Below are positions 16,284-26,091 of a stretch of DNA of 64,000 bases, one piece after another; within the stretch, counting starts at the first letter, position 1; every line of letters starts with the position of its first letter. Both the position numbers and the translations under genes were made by a program. The DNA comes from Wolbachia endosymbiont (group A) of Anomoia purmunda (GTDB lineage: Bacteria > Pseudomonadota > Alphaproteobacteria > Rickettsiales > Anaplasmataceae). The notes under the pieces are model-generated. The model was not told the origin of the DNA. It made no database searches and saw only the letters and a list, made by a program, of their open reading frames with translations. The stretch covers positions 558,001 through 622,000 of the forward strand of contig NZ_OX366362.1 of the NCBI RefSeq assembly GCF_947251545.1, in the 5' to 3' direction.

Positions 16284-16595
16284 GATGTCATCCCAGTGTC
16301 AAGCACTGGGATGACAAAAAAAGGAGCACTGGAATAACATCATTCTTTTTCCTGGATCCAAGTAATCAGGGCACTGGGATGACACCGAAGGAGCTACTCG
16401 GATGACACCGTCATAAAGGAACCAGTGTCAGCTACTTGGATAGGAGGCACTAGAATCCAGTAAGCTTATTTATGCATATAAAAGGTTATTATTTTGTAAA
16501 GGCAAAGTTGCTTTTGGTTTTAAGTTAAAGTACAATAAATGCAAAGGTTTATATAAACTGGATTCAAGTAGTCAGCTACTTGAATGACATCAGAC
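16284..16595. repeat. Palindromic repeat cluster upstream of hemC
   Basis: CATCCCAGTG-TCAAG-CACTGGGATG at about 16289-16313 is a perfect hairpin; several degenerate AGTGTCAGCTACTTGGAT and GCACTGGGATGACACC pieces follow. The last unit (about 16558-16593, GGATTCAAGTAGTCAGCTACTTGAATGACATC) runs into the 5' end of hemC. No other gene is seen between secD and hemC. Confidence 0.85.
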
Positions 16596-16609
16596 AAACA
16601 ATCGTACAT

Positions 16610-17488
16610 ATGCTAGTCAAAATAGGTATCAGAGGAAGCAAGCTTGCAGTTGCCCAGGCTTTGGAAGCAAAACAAAAGTTGCTGGATTCTTTTCCTAACT
16701 TATCTATTGAAATTGTTAAAATAGAAACTTCTGGAGATAAGTATGCAAACGCAAATCTTGCTGAAATAGGAGGCAAAGGATTATTCATTAAAGAAATTGA
16801 GACTGAATTGCTCGAAAATAATATAGACATGGCAGTTCATTCGCTAAAGGATATGCCTGCGTTTTTCTCAGGGGGTTTAACAATTCCTTGTGTTTTAGAA
16901 AGGCTAAGTTCATGCGATGCGTTTATTTCTCATAAACACAATAGCCTTGAGTCTTTGCCACAGCAGGCTACTATTGCCACTTCTTCAATAAGAAGAAAAG
17001 TTCAGTTGTTAAATGTTAGACCAGATCTAAATATAATATCGCTACGTGGAAATGTAACAACCAGATTGCAAAATCAAAGTTTTGATGGAATAATTCTAGC
17101 TGAAGCAGGACTCATAAGATTAGAAAAACATCACTTGATTACAGAGGTATTGCCACCAAAAGTTATGTTAAGTGCAGTGGGGCAGGGGGCGATTTGTATT
17201 CAATGTAGAAGGAATGATGTAAAAATTATCGATCTTTTAGAGAAAATTAATAATAATATGTCTTTTATAAGAGTGAAATCAGAGCGCAGTTTTATGAAAA
17301 CAGTGAATGGTTCGTGTTTCACACCACTTGCAGCTTTGGCTGAATATGTGAGCGAAAATATGCTACATCTTCGTTGTATGTTAGCAAATGAAAAAGATAT
17401 ATACTTTACTGAGCGCACTTCATTTATAGAAGATGCAGAAGAAATGGGTATGGATGCAGGATTAGAGTTGAAATCAAAATGCTTATAA
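16610..17488 (+). CDS. hemC: Hydroxymethylbilane synthase (porphobilinogen deaminase)
   Basis: Joins four porphobilinogen molecules into hydroxymethylbilane in haem synthesis. The start is placed at 16610, which gives MLVKIGIRGSKLAVAQA in line with the family; an upstream in-frame ATG at 16580 would add ten residues encoded by a palindromic repeat. Recognisable parts are GGKGLFIKEIE, MAVHSLKDMP, ATSSIRRKVQL, LRGNVTTRL, and the dipyrromethane-cofactor cysteine in NGSCFTPLAA at about residue 236. Length about 292 residues, slightly under the usual 300-315. It overlaps murB by 10 bp, so the two are co-translated. Confidence 0.95.
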   Translation: MLVKIGIRGSKLAVAQALEAKQKLLDSFPNLSIEIVKIETSGDKYANANLAEIGGKGLFIKEIETELLENNIDMAVHSLKDMPAFFSGGLTIPCVLERLSSCDAFISHKHNSLESLPQQATIATSSIRRKVQLLNVRPDLNIISLRGNVTTRLQNQSFDGIILAEAGLIRLEKHHLITEVLPPKVMLSAVGQGAICIQCRRNDVKIIDLLEKINNNMSFIRVKSERSFMKTVNGSCFTPLAALAEYVSENMLHLRCMLANEKDIYFTERTSFIEDAEEMGMDAGLELKSKCL

Positions 17489-18366
17489 GCTTACCTAAAG
17501 TACGTGGAATCTATCGTTATGACGTCTTAATGTCTAAAGCGACGTGGTTAAACGTCGGTGGACGAGCTGATGTGTTATTTAAACCATGTGATATTGAAGA
17601 TTTAACATACTTGATTAAAAATACTGAACTGCCAATTAGCGTTATTGGTGCAACATCCAACATAATAGTACGAGATAGTGGCATTCGAGGAATAACAGTA
17701 AAATTAGGTAAGGAGTTTGCATATATTAAAAGTAAGGGTAACAACTCTATTGTTGCAGGTGGTGCTGCGCTGCTCAGGAACCTTGCTTACTTTGCAGGAG
17801 AGCAACAAATTAGTAGACTCGAGTTTCTAGTTGGAATTCCAGGAACAGTTGGTGGCGGAATAGAAATGAATGCAGGTGCGTATGGTAGTGACATCGCAAG
17901 CGTTGTACAATCCATAAAAGCAGTGAATCTAGAGGATGGAAACCTATATGAGTTCTCCAGCGAAGAAATGGGGTATTTTTACCGTGGACATAGCCTAAAA
18001 GGAAATTGGATTTTTGTTGAAGCTGAGTTTAAAGGAGTAAACTCAGAGTATGAGCTTATATTGCAAAGGTTAAAGGAAATTGTTGAGAGAAAAAATAAAA
18101 GCCAGCCAATAAGAGGAAAAACTGCTGGGTCCATATTCAAAAATCCAAAAAACTACCGAGCATGGGAGTTAATTGATAAATCTGGCTGCCTAGGGTTAAA
18201 TATTGGTGGAGCTAGAATCTCTAAGAAACATTGTAACTTCTTGCTCAATTACGATAATGCAACTGCATCTGACTTGGAAAACCTTGGCAACAGAGTAAAA
18301 GATGCAGTAAAGGATAAATTTAATGTTGAACTTGAGTGGGAAATAAGGGTTTTGGGTAGCTATTAG
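17479..18366 (+). CDS. murB: UDP-N-acetylenolpyruvoylglucosamine reductase
   Basis: Reduces UDP-GlcNAc-enolpyruvate to UDP-MurNAc, an early peptidoglycan (lipid II) step. 295 residues, FAD-binding PCMH fold followed by the MurB C-domain. Visible motifs are TWLNVGGRADVLFKP (residues 22-36), IGATSNIIVRDSGI, VGIPGTVGGGIEMNAGAYG, and KTAGSIFKNP with the catalytic serine. A YFYRGHSLK segment supports type I-like MurB. It begins inside the end of hemC. Wolbachia retain lipid II synthesis despite lacking a normal cell wall, which fits with glmS and uppS also here. Confidence 0.96.
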   Translation: MLISLPKVRGIYRYDVLMSKATWLNVGGRADVLFKPCDIEDLTYLIKNTELPISVIGATSNIIVRDSGIRGITVKLGKEFAYIKSKGNNSIVAGGAALLRNLAYFAGEQQISRLEFLVGIPGTVGGGIEMNAGAYGSDIASVVQSIKAVNLEDGNLYEFSSEEMGYFYRGHSLKGNWIFVEAEFKGVNSEYELILQRLKEIVERKNKSQPIRGKTAGSIFKNPKNYRAWELIDKSGCLGLNIGGARISKKHCNFLLNYDNATASDLENLGNRVKDAVKDKFNVELEWEIRVLGSY

Positions 18367-18393
18367 ATAGTTTTTATAGCTTCTGTATATTCG

Positions 18394-18820
18394 TTCAGGA
18401 GAACGGCAAATAAGGTAGACAAGGTGATCTAAAAAAATAATCATAGAGAAAACGTGAGGTAATGTGGTTAATCTGTATCCGTTCAGGGTAGCAGCAAGAC
18501 TATAGAGTAAAAGTGAGTTTACAATAAATGGTGTCATCCCAGTGCTTGACACTGGGATGACACCATTTATTGTAAGGACTTACCTCACATTTACTTTATG
18601 ATTATCTTTTTAGATCACCTTGTCTACCTTATTCTGCCACTTCGCTGAACGGATACGAAAATGTTGTATAGTGTGCTTGTTTACAGTCAATTTTTCTGGA
18701 TCCCAGTGTCTGGGCACTGGGATGACACCATTTATTGTAAGGACTTACCTCACATTTACTCTATGATTATCTTTTTAGAGCACTTTATCTACCTATTTTT
18801 CCACTCTGCTGAACGGATAC
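18394..18820. repeat. Nested inverted and direct repeats between murB and the Rpn-like gene
   Basis: A perfect 26-bp inverted repeat with a 5-nt loop lies at 18519-18575 (arms 18519-18544 and 18550-18575), centred on a CCCAGTG palindrome. A ~100-bp direct repeat occupies 18556-18655 and 18721-18820, separated by another palindrome at about 18699-18728. The stretch 18394-18463 is a diverged inverted copy of the same 100-bp unit. GCTGAACGGATAC ends both direct copies. No gene is seen in 18367-18898. Confidence 0.85.
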
Positions 18821-18898
18821 CAATTGTGCAATATGGATAATGGCAACAAATTTACTACCGAAATTCAGTGACTTATGATTGATAATTAAAGTCCTTAA

Positions 18899-19825
18899 TT
18901 AGTAACCGTTCACACTTAATTCTTCAATCTCACTAATAGAAAGGCCAGTAAACTTGACAATAGTGTTGACATCAACATTGTTAGCCAGCATTGCTTTTGC
19001 GACTTCGATTTTTCCTTCAATTTTGCCTTCCTCTTCACCAATTTTGATGCCTCTTTCTTCACCAATTTGGATGCCTTTTTCAGTAGCAAGGTCAAGTCTG
19101 TATTCAAGAATGGCTTCTTCCTTACGTAGATCCATTATTCTTTCTTCGTAAGCTACTAAATCTTTTTCATTCCAGCTAAACCTGTCTAATTCATCGTAGG
19201 CTAACTTTATTATTGGTGCTTTTTCTGCTATTTTCCTTAAGTCTTCTTCCGTAGTTTCATCTGCATATTTGAAGAAAAATAACCAACGATCCACTATGCT
19301 TTCTAGCTGTTCTTCCTTATTCTTAGGAAATTTAGGTAGTTCAATAAATACAAATTGAAAATCTTTTAAGTCATGCTCATTGGTTTTCTCATCTCTTATA
19401 GTGTGGCTGGATATATAATCAAGCTTATCAGGAAATAAATTACAATTAGAGATAGCAATAAAGAAAACCTTCTTTAAATCAATGTACTTACCAGATTTAT
19501 CAGCTTGCCTTGAGTAAGCCTTAGCAGCATATAGTTGAGCTCGTTTTTCGAAGCCTTTATCGCGAGTAAGCTGCATTTCAATCACATACCTGGCCCCACT
19601 AGAATCCCTGCAAAGAACATCAACTATACTTTGCTTATCAGATGCAATTTCAGGATCCATTATAGTACTGAGGAATTCCACTTCTTGTATGGTATTTATC
19701 TCGGTAAATCCTAAAATATCATTCAAAAAATGTATGAGAATATTCTTATTTTTTTCAGTGCCAAATATTTTTTTGAAGGTTAAATCCAGCTTAGGGTCGA
19801 GAAACTTAGATAAAGCCATAGCCAA
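18899..19825 (-). CDS. Rpn-family PD-(D/E)XK nuclease / putative transposase
   Basis: A 308-residue member of the Rpn/TIGR01784 family of recombination-promoting nucleases. It begins FLDPKLDLTFKKIFG, the family opening, and the nuclease core is seen as SIVDVLCRDSSGARYVIEMQ (residues about 70-90: Asp, then Glu-x-Gln in place of Glu-x-Lys). A helical region follows, then a short repetitive segment EKGIQIGEERGIKIGEEEGK typical of these proteins, and a C-terminal FTGLSISEIEEL helix. The frame is intact. Such genes are multi-copy in Wolbachia and may be mobile. The first Met or the third residue (Met3) could be the start. Confidence 0.88.
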   Translation of the reverse strand: MAMALSKFLDPKLDLTFKKIFGTEKNKNILIHFLNDILGFTEINTIQEVEFLSTIMDPEIASDKQSIVDVLCRDSSGARYVIEMQLTRDKGFEKRAQLYAAKAYSRQADKSGKYIDLKKVFFIAISNCNLFPDKLDYISSHTIRDEKTNEHDLKDFQFVFIELPKFPKNKEEQLESIVDRWLFFFKYADETTEEDLRKIAEKAPIIKLAYDELDRFSWNEKDLVAYEERIMDLRKEEAILEYRLDLATEKGIQIGEERGIKIGEEEGKIEGKIEVAKAMLANNVDVNTIVKFTGLSISEIEELSVNGY

Positions 19826-20015
19826 AGTGCTTAAAAATATTAATAATTATACACTATTATTAACAATTATTCAACCATATTTTTGAAGATAGCAATTTTC
19901 TGTATTTACTTTAAATTGAAGAAAGCTCAAATGAAAGATCGTGCTTTGCTAAAAAAAAATCACAGAATGCAGTCTGGTTACCTTAATTAGAAGTTTAGCT
20001 TTAACTTTAAATGGA

Positions 20016-21836
20016 CTACTCAACCGTGACAGACTTAGCTAAATTTCTTGGACAATCTGCATCTAACCCTTTTTTTGCTGCAGTAAAGTAAGCAAGGAAT
20101 TGCATAGCAACACTGTAGATGATTGGAGAGATAAAATTATCAGTGTCTGGAAGTTGCACAACATCTGCGCAAACTCCCCTTAGGAATGGTGCTCCTTGCT
20201 TATCACTGAAGGCAATTACTTTGCCTTTTCTTGCAATAATCTCTTGTATATTAGATAGCGTTTTAAAGAATAAATCATCATAAGGGATAATTGCTATAAC
20301 AAGCACAGTAGAGTCTATTAAAGCAATAGAACCATGCTTCATTTCTCCCGCTGCAATACCAGTTGTATTGATGTATGAAAGCTCTTTTATCTTCAATGCG
20401 CCTTCCATTGCAACTCCGTATGAACTTCCTCTGCCGATTAAAATAACGTTATTGTGTTCTAATATACTGCCCGATATATGTTGTATTTTCATCACATTCA
20501 AAACGTGCTCAACATACTCGGGAATAGAATTGATAGCACTGCTTAGCTGTTTTATTCTCTCTCCACTTAGTATACCTTTTATTTTTCCAAGCTCCACAGC
20601 AAAGCATGCTAAAGTTGCAAGTTGCGCAGAAAAGGTTTTTGTTGAAGCAACACCAATTTCTTGCCCAGCAAGAGTATGTAACACAATATCTGAGATCTTT
20701 TCAATGCTGCTGCTAAATGTATTAGTTATACTTATGATTATTTGCTTCTGTGATTTCGCATAACGTAGCGCTTCTATGGTATCTGCAGTTTCGCCAGATT
20801 GAGAGATGAATAACCCAATGCTGCCTTCTTCCAGCTTGACGTTGCTATACCTAAATTCTGATGAGATTTCTAGATATACTCGAACTTGAGCGACACTTTC
20901 CAGCCAATACTTTGCTATTAGCCCAGCAAAATAAGATGACCCGCATCCAACTATAGTGATGTAACTCAGCTCAGAAAACAATTTTTTATTAGCAAATATT
21001 ACCTCTTTATATTGCTTGTAAAATTGATTTATTGTCTTGTTTAATGCACGCGGTTGCTCAAAAATCTCTTTTAACATGAAGCTAGGGTAACCATTTTTGC
21101 TAATTAGAAAATCACTCGGACTACTATTTTCTATACTGCGTTTAACTTGTGTACCATTGTTGTATATACTAACTCCACTAGATTTTATTACTGCAATGTC
21201 ATCATCTTCCAAATGCGATATTTTTTCCACAAATGCGCTTAAAGCATTAGAGTCAGATGCAGCAAACACTGTGTTACAGTTATAGCCTATTGCTAAAGGC
21301 AAATTTCTCTTCGCAACAAATAAGGCGTCTGGATATTCTGCAAATAATAAGACCAAGGCAAATGAGCCATGTAAGTTGTTTAAACACTTAAATAGAGAAT
21401 CAACTGGCGACAATCCTTCATCAAGATATAAGGTCAACATGTTTGGTATGATCTCTGTGTCAGTGTCAGTATGGAATGACATTCCCCTTTCTTCTAGGCC
21501 CTTTTTTAGCAGATTGTAATTCTCAATTATGCCGTTATGAGCAACAACAACATTATTTGTACGAATAGGGTGAGCATTTTTAAGGCCTGGGACTCCATGT
21601 GTAGCCCAGCGAGTATGTGCTATACCAACTGTACTGTGAGACATCTTGCTGTCATCAACAACTTCACATAACCTTTCGACTTTACCTTCTGATTTTTTGA
21701 CTTCTATCTCGCCTTCGTTATTTATGATTGCTATACCTGAGGAATCATATCCCCTATATTCCAATTTTTGCAACCCAGTTAGTAAAGTTGGTATTACTGA
21801 ATCACCGCTACTTACTACACCAAATATTCCGCACAC
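20016..21836 (-). CDS. glmS: Glutamine-fructose-6-phosphate aminotransferase (isomerizing)
   Basis: Makes glucosamine-6-phosphate from fructose-6-phosphate and glutamine, the entry to amino-sugar and peptidoglycan precursors. The start is set at the GTG at 21836 because the nucleophile Cys must be residue 2 (MCGIFGVV) and be exposed by Met removal; the frame is open two codons further to a TTG, which would bury it. The N-terminal glutaminase shows YRGYDSSGIA and HTRWATHG; two SIS domains follow with VGCGSSYFAG, SQSGETADT and STKTFSAQ; the C-terminus ends KSVTVE. About 606 residues, full length. yajC lies 24 bp upstream on the same strand. Confidence 0.97.
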   Translation of the reverse strand: MCGIFGVVSSGDSVIPTLLTGLQKLEYRGYDSSGIAIINNEGEIEVKKSEGKVERLCEVVDDSKMSHSTVGIAHTRWATHGVPGLKNAHPIRTNNVVVAHNGIIENYNLLKKGLEERGMSFHTDTDTEIIPNMLTLYLDEGLSPVDSLFKCLNNLHGSFALVLLFAEYPDALFVAKRNLPLAIGYNCNTVFAASDSNALSAFVEKISHLEDDDIAVIKSSGVSIYNNGTQVKRSIENSSPSDFLISKNGYPSFMLKEIFEQPRALNKTINQFYKQYKEVIFANKKLFSELSYITIVGCGSSYFAGLIAKYWLESVAQVRVYLEISSEFRYSNVKLEEGSIGLFISQSGETADTIEALRYAKSQKQIIISITNTFSSSIEKISDIVLHTLAGQEIGVASTKTFSAQLATLACFAVELGKIKGILSGERIKQLSSAINSIPEYVEHVLNVMKIQHISGSILEHNNVILIGRGSSYGVAMEGALKIKELSYINTTGIAAGEMKHGSIALIDSTVLVIAIIPYDDLFFKTLSNIQEIIARKGKVIAFSDKQGAPFLRGVCADVVQLPDTDNFISPIIYSVAMQFLAYFTAAKKGLDADCPRNLAKSVTVE

Positions 21837-21860
21837 AACCAAATGAACCTTTTTTTAGAG

Positions 21861-22304
21861 TTATGAGGCATTTTTACCTTTATCGTCTTTTCCCTTTATA
21901 CTTTCCTCTGGTTGATTTTTATTTTTTCTATCATTTTTTTCGATTTTGCCTTTTTCAATTGGTTTAGCTGCCACTTTTTGAGTTTCTTTGTTTAAAACTT
22001 CAGATATAGCGGACTTTAGGACTTTCACCTCAACTTTTGGTGCTATTTCTATTATAAATTGTGCATTTGCCTCATCAACTTTATTAACTTCACCTATTAT
22101 TCCACCAGAAGTAATGACTGTATCACCACGCTTTATTTGATCTATAATCTTTCTATGTTCTTTTAGTTTTTTTTGTTGTGGGCGCATAATGAGAAAATAA
22201 AATACCACAAATATTAAAATCAATGGAATAAAACTAGTAAAAGATGCACCGATACTCGATGTATTGCTAGTTGCATCTGCTGCAAAAACTTCAGAAATGA
22301 ACAT
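21861..22304 (-). CDS. yajC: Preprotein translocase subunit YajC
   Basis: Small inner membrane partner of SecD and SecF. 147 residues with one strong membrane span at about residues 25-45 (FIPLILIFVVFYFLIMRPQQ), the diagnostic MRPQQKKLKEH, and the QIKRGDTVITSGGIIGEV domain. The C-terminal ~35 residues form a Lys/Glu-rich low-complexity tail, longer than in E. coli. It lies directly upstream of glmS rather than next to secD, although secD is only about 6 kb away. Confidence 0.95.
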   Translation of the reverse strand: MFISEVFAADATSNTSSIGASFTSFIPLILIFVVFYFLIMRPQQKKLKEHRKIIDQIKRGDTVITSGGIIGEVNKVDEANAQFIIEIAPKVEVKVLKSAISEVLNKETQKVAAKPIEKGKIEKNDRKNKNQPEESIKGKDDKGKNAS

Positions 22305-22433
22305 ATTTAATCCTAATTGTTAACGATAAAAATAAACCTATTTAAGTATTAATTGCAATACCATACCATGTCAAGTTTGGTGAAAGCATTTCTCAATACC
22401 GGTTGCGAATTCTAAGTTATGCTAAAACTAATA

Positions 22434-22510
22434 TGGCGGGAGTGATGAGACTTGAACTCACGACCTCATGCGTGACAGGCATGCGCTCTAACCAACTGAG
22501 CTACACCCCC
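22434..22510 (-). tRNA. tRNA-Asp (GTC)
   Basis: Reverse strand cloverleaf: acceptor GGGGGTG/CACTCCC, D-arm GCTC...GAGC, anticodon loop CTGTCAC with GTC, and T-arm GTGAGTTCAAGTCTCAT. CCA is encoded (TGG at 22434-22436 on the plus strand). It stands between yajC and rpsB. Confidence 0.95.
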
Positions 22511-22701
22511 CTAATTTCTTTTTAGCGTTTCTGGGCTTCAACTTTAAAGCTAATAAACATGTTGCCCTTTGTCAATATTTTTTGTTTGCGCTTTGCTGTC
22601 TTTTCTATTACTATGTAAATAATTTAATTTCATACATGGCTTGTACAAGTAGTCCCATTAGGGTTATGCCATGGAAGATAAACTATTTGGAGGAATGATA
22701 T

Positions 22702-23550
22702 ATGACAAATTTGCCTAAAGTCACTGTGCGTGATTTAGCTGAATCTGGTGTACATTTTGGTCACAAAATTAGTCGCTGGAACGCAAAAATGGCTCCATAC
22801 ATATATGGAGTGCATCAAGAAAATCGTATACATATAATTGATTTGCGAAAAACATTACCATTGCTACAGGTGGCCATGAAGGCTTTATATGACGTTGCAT
22901 TTCAAGGTGGTCGCATTCTATTTGTTGGTACAAAGTTTCAAGCTTTTGATATTATTGCAAGTGAAGCGATTCGTTGTGGTCAATATTATGTGAATCATCG
23001 TTGGCTTGGTGGTATGCTTACTAATTGGGGCACTGTTTCTTCTTCGATAAAAACCTTGATGCAATATGAGAAAATATTAAATGACGAGGATAGCATTTTA
23101 ACAAAGAAAGAATTGGGAAACATTGAAAAGAAAAAGCAAAAGCTTGATAAGGCGCTTGGCGGTATTAGAGAAATGGGAGCAATTCCTGATATCTTATTCA
23201 TCATTGATACTAATAAAGAGCATATAGCGGTTAAGGAAGCTAAGAAGTTAGGAATTCCAATAGTTGCAATACTTGATACTAATTCTGATCCAGATGGTAT
23301 TACTTATCTCATACCTGGAAATGATGACTCAAGAAAATCAATAGAGCTCTATTGTAAATTAGCTACCGACTCTATATTAGCTGGAATAGAGTCTAGTCTA
23401 GCAAAATCTGGAGTTAAGATTGATGATATAAGGGGTGATGAGTTTATTCAAGAAAAAGAAGACGGTATTGTGCAAACTAAAAGGAGACGTAGTAAAGTTT
23501 ACAAAGAAGAAGAAAGGGAGGTAGTAACAAATGAAGATGAATCCAGATGA
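22702..23550 (+). CDS. rpsB: 30S ribosomal protein S2
   Basis: 282 residues, longer than the ~240 of E. coli because of a charged C-terminal tail. It has [19 protein letters not shown] (residues 9-27), the [14 protein letters not shown] block, and [19 protein letters not shown] with [23 protein letters not shown] Shine-Dalgarno lies 6 nt before the ATG. First gene of rpsB-tsf-pyrH-frr; it overlaps tsf by 20 bp. Confidence 0.97.
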   Translation: MTNLPKVTVRDLAESGVHFGHKISRWNAKMAPYIYGVHQENRIHIIDLRKTLPLLQVAMKALYDVAFQGGRILFVGTKFQAFDIIASEAIRCGQYYVNHRWLGGMLTNWGTVSSSIKTLMQYEKILNDEDSILTKKELGNIEKKKQKLDKALGGIREMGAIPDILFIIDTNKEHIAVKEAKKLGIPIVAILDTNSDPDGITYLIPGNDDSRKSIELYCKLATDSILAGIESSLAKSGVKIDDIRGDEFIQEKEDGIVQTKRRRSKVYKEEEREVVTNEDESR

Positions 23551-24391
23551 TATAAGAGAATTACGTGATAGAACAGGGCTTGGCTTAAGTGACTGTAAAA
23601 AAGCATTAGAAGAATGTGATGGTGACATCAAGAAAGCCGTTGATAAGTTGCGTACAATAGGTCTTGCTAAAGCTGACAAAAAATCTGATAGAATAGCTTC
23701 AGATGGACTCGTTGCTATGTGTTTGACTGAAAATTATGGTGCATTGGTTGAACTCAATTGCGAAACAGATTTTGTTGCAAGGAATGAGAAATTTATAGAG
23801 TTAGTTTCAAATTTAGCATCAATTGCTCATCAAGAACGCTGTACTAGCGTTGATGAGTTAAAAAATGCCAAGTATGAAAGCATTGGCACAGTGCAGGAAG
23901 CTATTATGAATGGTACATCAGTTCTTGGTGAGAAGCTAGAGTTAAGCAAGCTTTGTTACTTAGAAGCTAAGGATGGAGTTATTGCTGGCTACGTACATGG
24001 TGATGTGTGTGGCTTAGGTAAGATTGGTGCTTTAATTGCATTGCAATCATCTGGTGATAAGGCGAAGCTACAAGAGATTGGGAAACAAATAGCTATGCAT
24101 GTAGTTGCTATGAAGCCTGAAGCTTTGTCTATAGATGATTTAGATCAAATGAAGTTGAAAAATGAACGTTCTATAATTGAAGAGCAAGTGAGGGGCTTAA
24201 ATAAACCTGAAGAAGTAGCAAAAAAAATAGTAGATGGACGAATGGCTAAGTACTATGAACAAGTTGTTTTACTAGAACAAAAGTTCATAAAGGATGATAA
24301 AATGAAGGTTTCTGATTTTATAAAATCAAGCGAGGTGAGTGCTATTAAATTATCTAATTACAAGTTACTTGTTTTGGGTGGTGCAAACTAA
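23531..24391 (+). CDS. tsf: Elongation factor Ts
   Basis: Guanine-nucleotide exchange factor of EF-Tu. 286 residues. The UBA-like N-terminus [20 protein letters not shown] is at residues 11-30, followed by the exchange motif [14 protein letters not shown] near residue 80 (TDFVA is the contact with EF-Tu), then the two core subdomains. It starts inside the 3' end of rpsB, a tighter overlap than usual. Confidence 0.97.
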   Translation: MKMNPDDIRELRDRTGLGLSDCKKALEECDGDIKKAVDKLRTIGLAKADKKSDRIASDGLVAMCLTENYGALVELNCETDFVARNEKFIELVSNLASIAHQERCTSVDELKNAKYESIGTVQEAIMNGTSVLGEKLELSKLCYLEAKDGVIAGYVHGDVCGLGKIGALIALQSSGDKAKLQEIGKQIAMHVVAMKPEALSIDDLDQMKLKNERSIIEEQVRGLNKPEEVAKKIVDGRMAKYYEQVVLLEQKFIKDDKMKVSDFIKSSEVSAIKLSNYKLLVLGGAN

Positions 24392-24401
24392 ATGGTAAAA
24401 A

Positions 24402-25145
24402 ATGTTTCCCTCAACAAATGAAAAAAGCGAAATAAAATATTCCAGAGTGTTATTTAAAATCTCTGGTGAAGCTTTAATGGGGTCACAGTCTTTTGGCTAT
24501 GATATGGGAATAATAAGCCAATTGTGCAAAGATATAGCTGATATTAACAGGCTTGGAGTTCAGGTATGTATTGTTGTTGGTGGTGGTAATATCTTTCGTG
24601 GCACATCTGCGTCTTTAAGTGGCTGTGAAAGAGCAAGTAGTGATTATATTGGAATGCTTGCAACTATAATCAATGCTTTAATTTTACAAAACTTTTTAGA
24701 AAAAAATTTAATAGCTTCTAGGGTATTATCTGCAATACCCATGGCCACTGTATGTGAACCTTACATAAGAAGGAAAGCTATTCGTCATTTAGAAAAAGGT
24801 AGAGTGGTAATTTTTGCAGCAGGCACAGGCAACCCATTTTTTACTACAGATACAGCTGCAGCCTTACGTGCTGTTGAAATGAATTGTGATGTTATTCTAA
24901 AGGGTACGCAAGTAAATGGTGTATACTCCGCTGATCCGAAAAAAAATGAGGATGCTGTAATGTATGATAGGCTTTCTTACACGGATTTATTGATTCGTGA
25001 TTTAAAAGTTATGGATGCATCAGCAATTTCACTTGCTCGTGAGAATTATATTCCAATTATAGTTTTTTCTTTGAAGGGAGAAAAAATAGTCAATATTATT
25101 AAGGGTCAAGGTACTTATACTATAGTTTCAGATTGTAAACAGTAG
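24402..25145 (+). CDS. pyrH: Uridylate kinase
   Basis: Phosphorylates UMP to UDP in pyrimidine nucleotide synthesis. 247 residues, amino-acid-kinase fold. [11 protein letters not shown] (residues 17-27), [34 protein letters not shown] and [17 protein letters not shown] are the family blocks. The ATG at 24402 lies 10 bp after tsf; another ATG at 24392 is in a different frame. Confidence 0.97.
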   Translation: MFPSTNEKSEIKYSRVLFKISGEALMGSQSFGYDMGIISQLCKDIADINRLGVQVCIVVGGGNIFRGTSASLSGCERASSDYIGMLATIINALILQNFLEKNLIASRVLSAIPMATVCEPYIRRKAIRHLEKGRVVIFAAGTGNPFFTTDTAAALRAVEMNCDVILKGTQVNGVYSADPKKNEDAVMYDRLSYTDLLIRDLKVMDASAISLARENYIPIIVFSLKGEKIVNIIKGQGTYTIVSDCKQ

Positions 25146-25152
25146 GTAATTT

Positions 25153-25710
25153 ATGTTAAATGAAATAAAAGCTAAAACAAAAGAAAGAATGCTAAAAACT
25201 ATTCAGTCCTTTCATGATGATATTAAAGGCGTACGCACTGGTAGAGCTAGCGCATCGTTGCTTGATGGTATAGTTGTAAATATCTATGGTGGACATCAAA
25301 AGTTAAATCAGGTTGCAGGTGTTTCGGTTATAGATAACAAAACTCTATCAATTAAAATTTGGGATATTAATGTTGTCGGTGAAGTGAAAAATGCTATATT
25401 AAATGCCAACTTGAATTTAAATCCTGTTGTTGAGGGCAATACCATACGTATAGCTCTTCCGGACTTAACACAAGAAACCCGTGAAAAATTAGTGAAATTA
25501 TTGCATCAGTTTGCTGAAAATGCACGGATTGCCATTAGAAATATACGTAGAGATATTATGGAAGAAACAGAAAAAATGAAGGAAAATAAAGAAATCTCAG
25601 AAGATGATTTTCATGGTGCTAAAAAGGAAATACAAAATATTACTGATGATAATATAAAAAAGATTGATGGTGAATTGTCCATCAAAGAAAAGGATATATT
25701 GCATCACTAA
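25153..25710 (+). CDS. frr: Ribosome recycling factor
   Basis: Works with EF-G to split post-termination ribosomes. 185 residues, the usual length. SFHDDIKGVRTGRASASLLDGI, INVVGEVKNAI, and the C-terminal helix pair ARIAIRNIRRDIMEETEKM are diagnostic. It starts 7 bp after pyrH. The operon is then interrupted by a ~380 bp palindromic region before uppS. Confidence 0.97.
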   Translation: MLNEIKAKTKERMLKTIQSFHDDIKGVRTGRASASLLDGIVVNIYGGHQKLNQVAGVSVIDNKTLSIKIWDINVVGEVKNAILNANLNLNPVVEGNTIRIALPDLTQETREKLVKLLHQFAENARIAIRNIRRDIMEETEKMKENKEISEDDFHGAKKEIQNITDDNIKKIDGELSIKEKDILHH

Positions 25711-25774
25711 GGTAATATGAAAGAAACCTTCAGTAGTGAATATGAACGTTGTGATTTGAGAGCAAATTCCACCA

Positions 25775-26085
25775 AGAAGGGTGTCATCCGAGTAGCTGAC
25801 ACGCAACTGTTACGAACATTTGTCCGCGGAGGCAGTGTGTTAGCCGTTTTTGCCTCAAACACAAAAGTGTCATCCCAGTGCTTGACACTGGGATCCAGCT
25901 TTTCATACAATCTCGTCAAAGACGTTTGTTTTAGCATAAGACAGCTATTTTTATGCTTATCAGCTCAGTGTGCTCACTTGCAATCAAATTTCTGGATTCC
26001 AGTGTCGGGGCACTGGAATGACACCCTCCTGGTAGCACAATGTTCGTATAGCTGTGTGTCAGTTACTTTTATGACATCGGGTGAA
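25775..26085. repeat. Palindromic repeat cluster between frr and uppS
   Basis: Palindromes at about 25868-25900 (GTGTCATCCCAGTG...CACTGGGATCC) and 25990-26025 (GGATTCCAGTG...CACTGGAATGACACC) enclose a ~90 bp spacer similar to that of the unit at 30835-30973. GTTACGAACATTTG and CAATGTTCGTATAGCTGTGTG flank it on the two sides as inverted short motifs. A frame happens to be open across the region, but its codons are made of repeats, so I do not call a gene. Confidence 0.85.
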
Positions 26086-26091
26086 CTTTAA

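Noticed and set aside
25717..26091. 124-codon open frame between frr and uppS
   Set aside because: Its codons are made of palindromic repeats shared with other intergenic regions; no domain is recognisable, and a true gene here would not share sequence with so many non-coding places.
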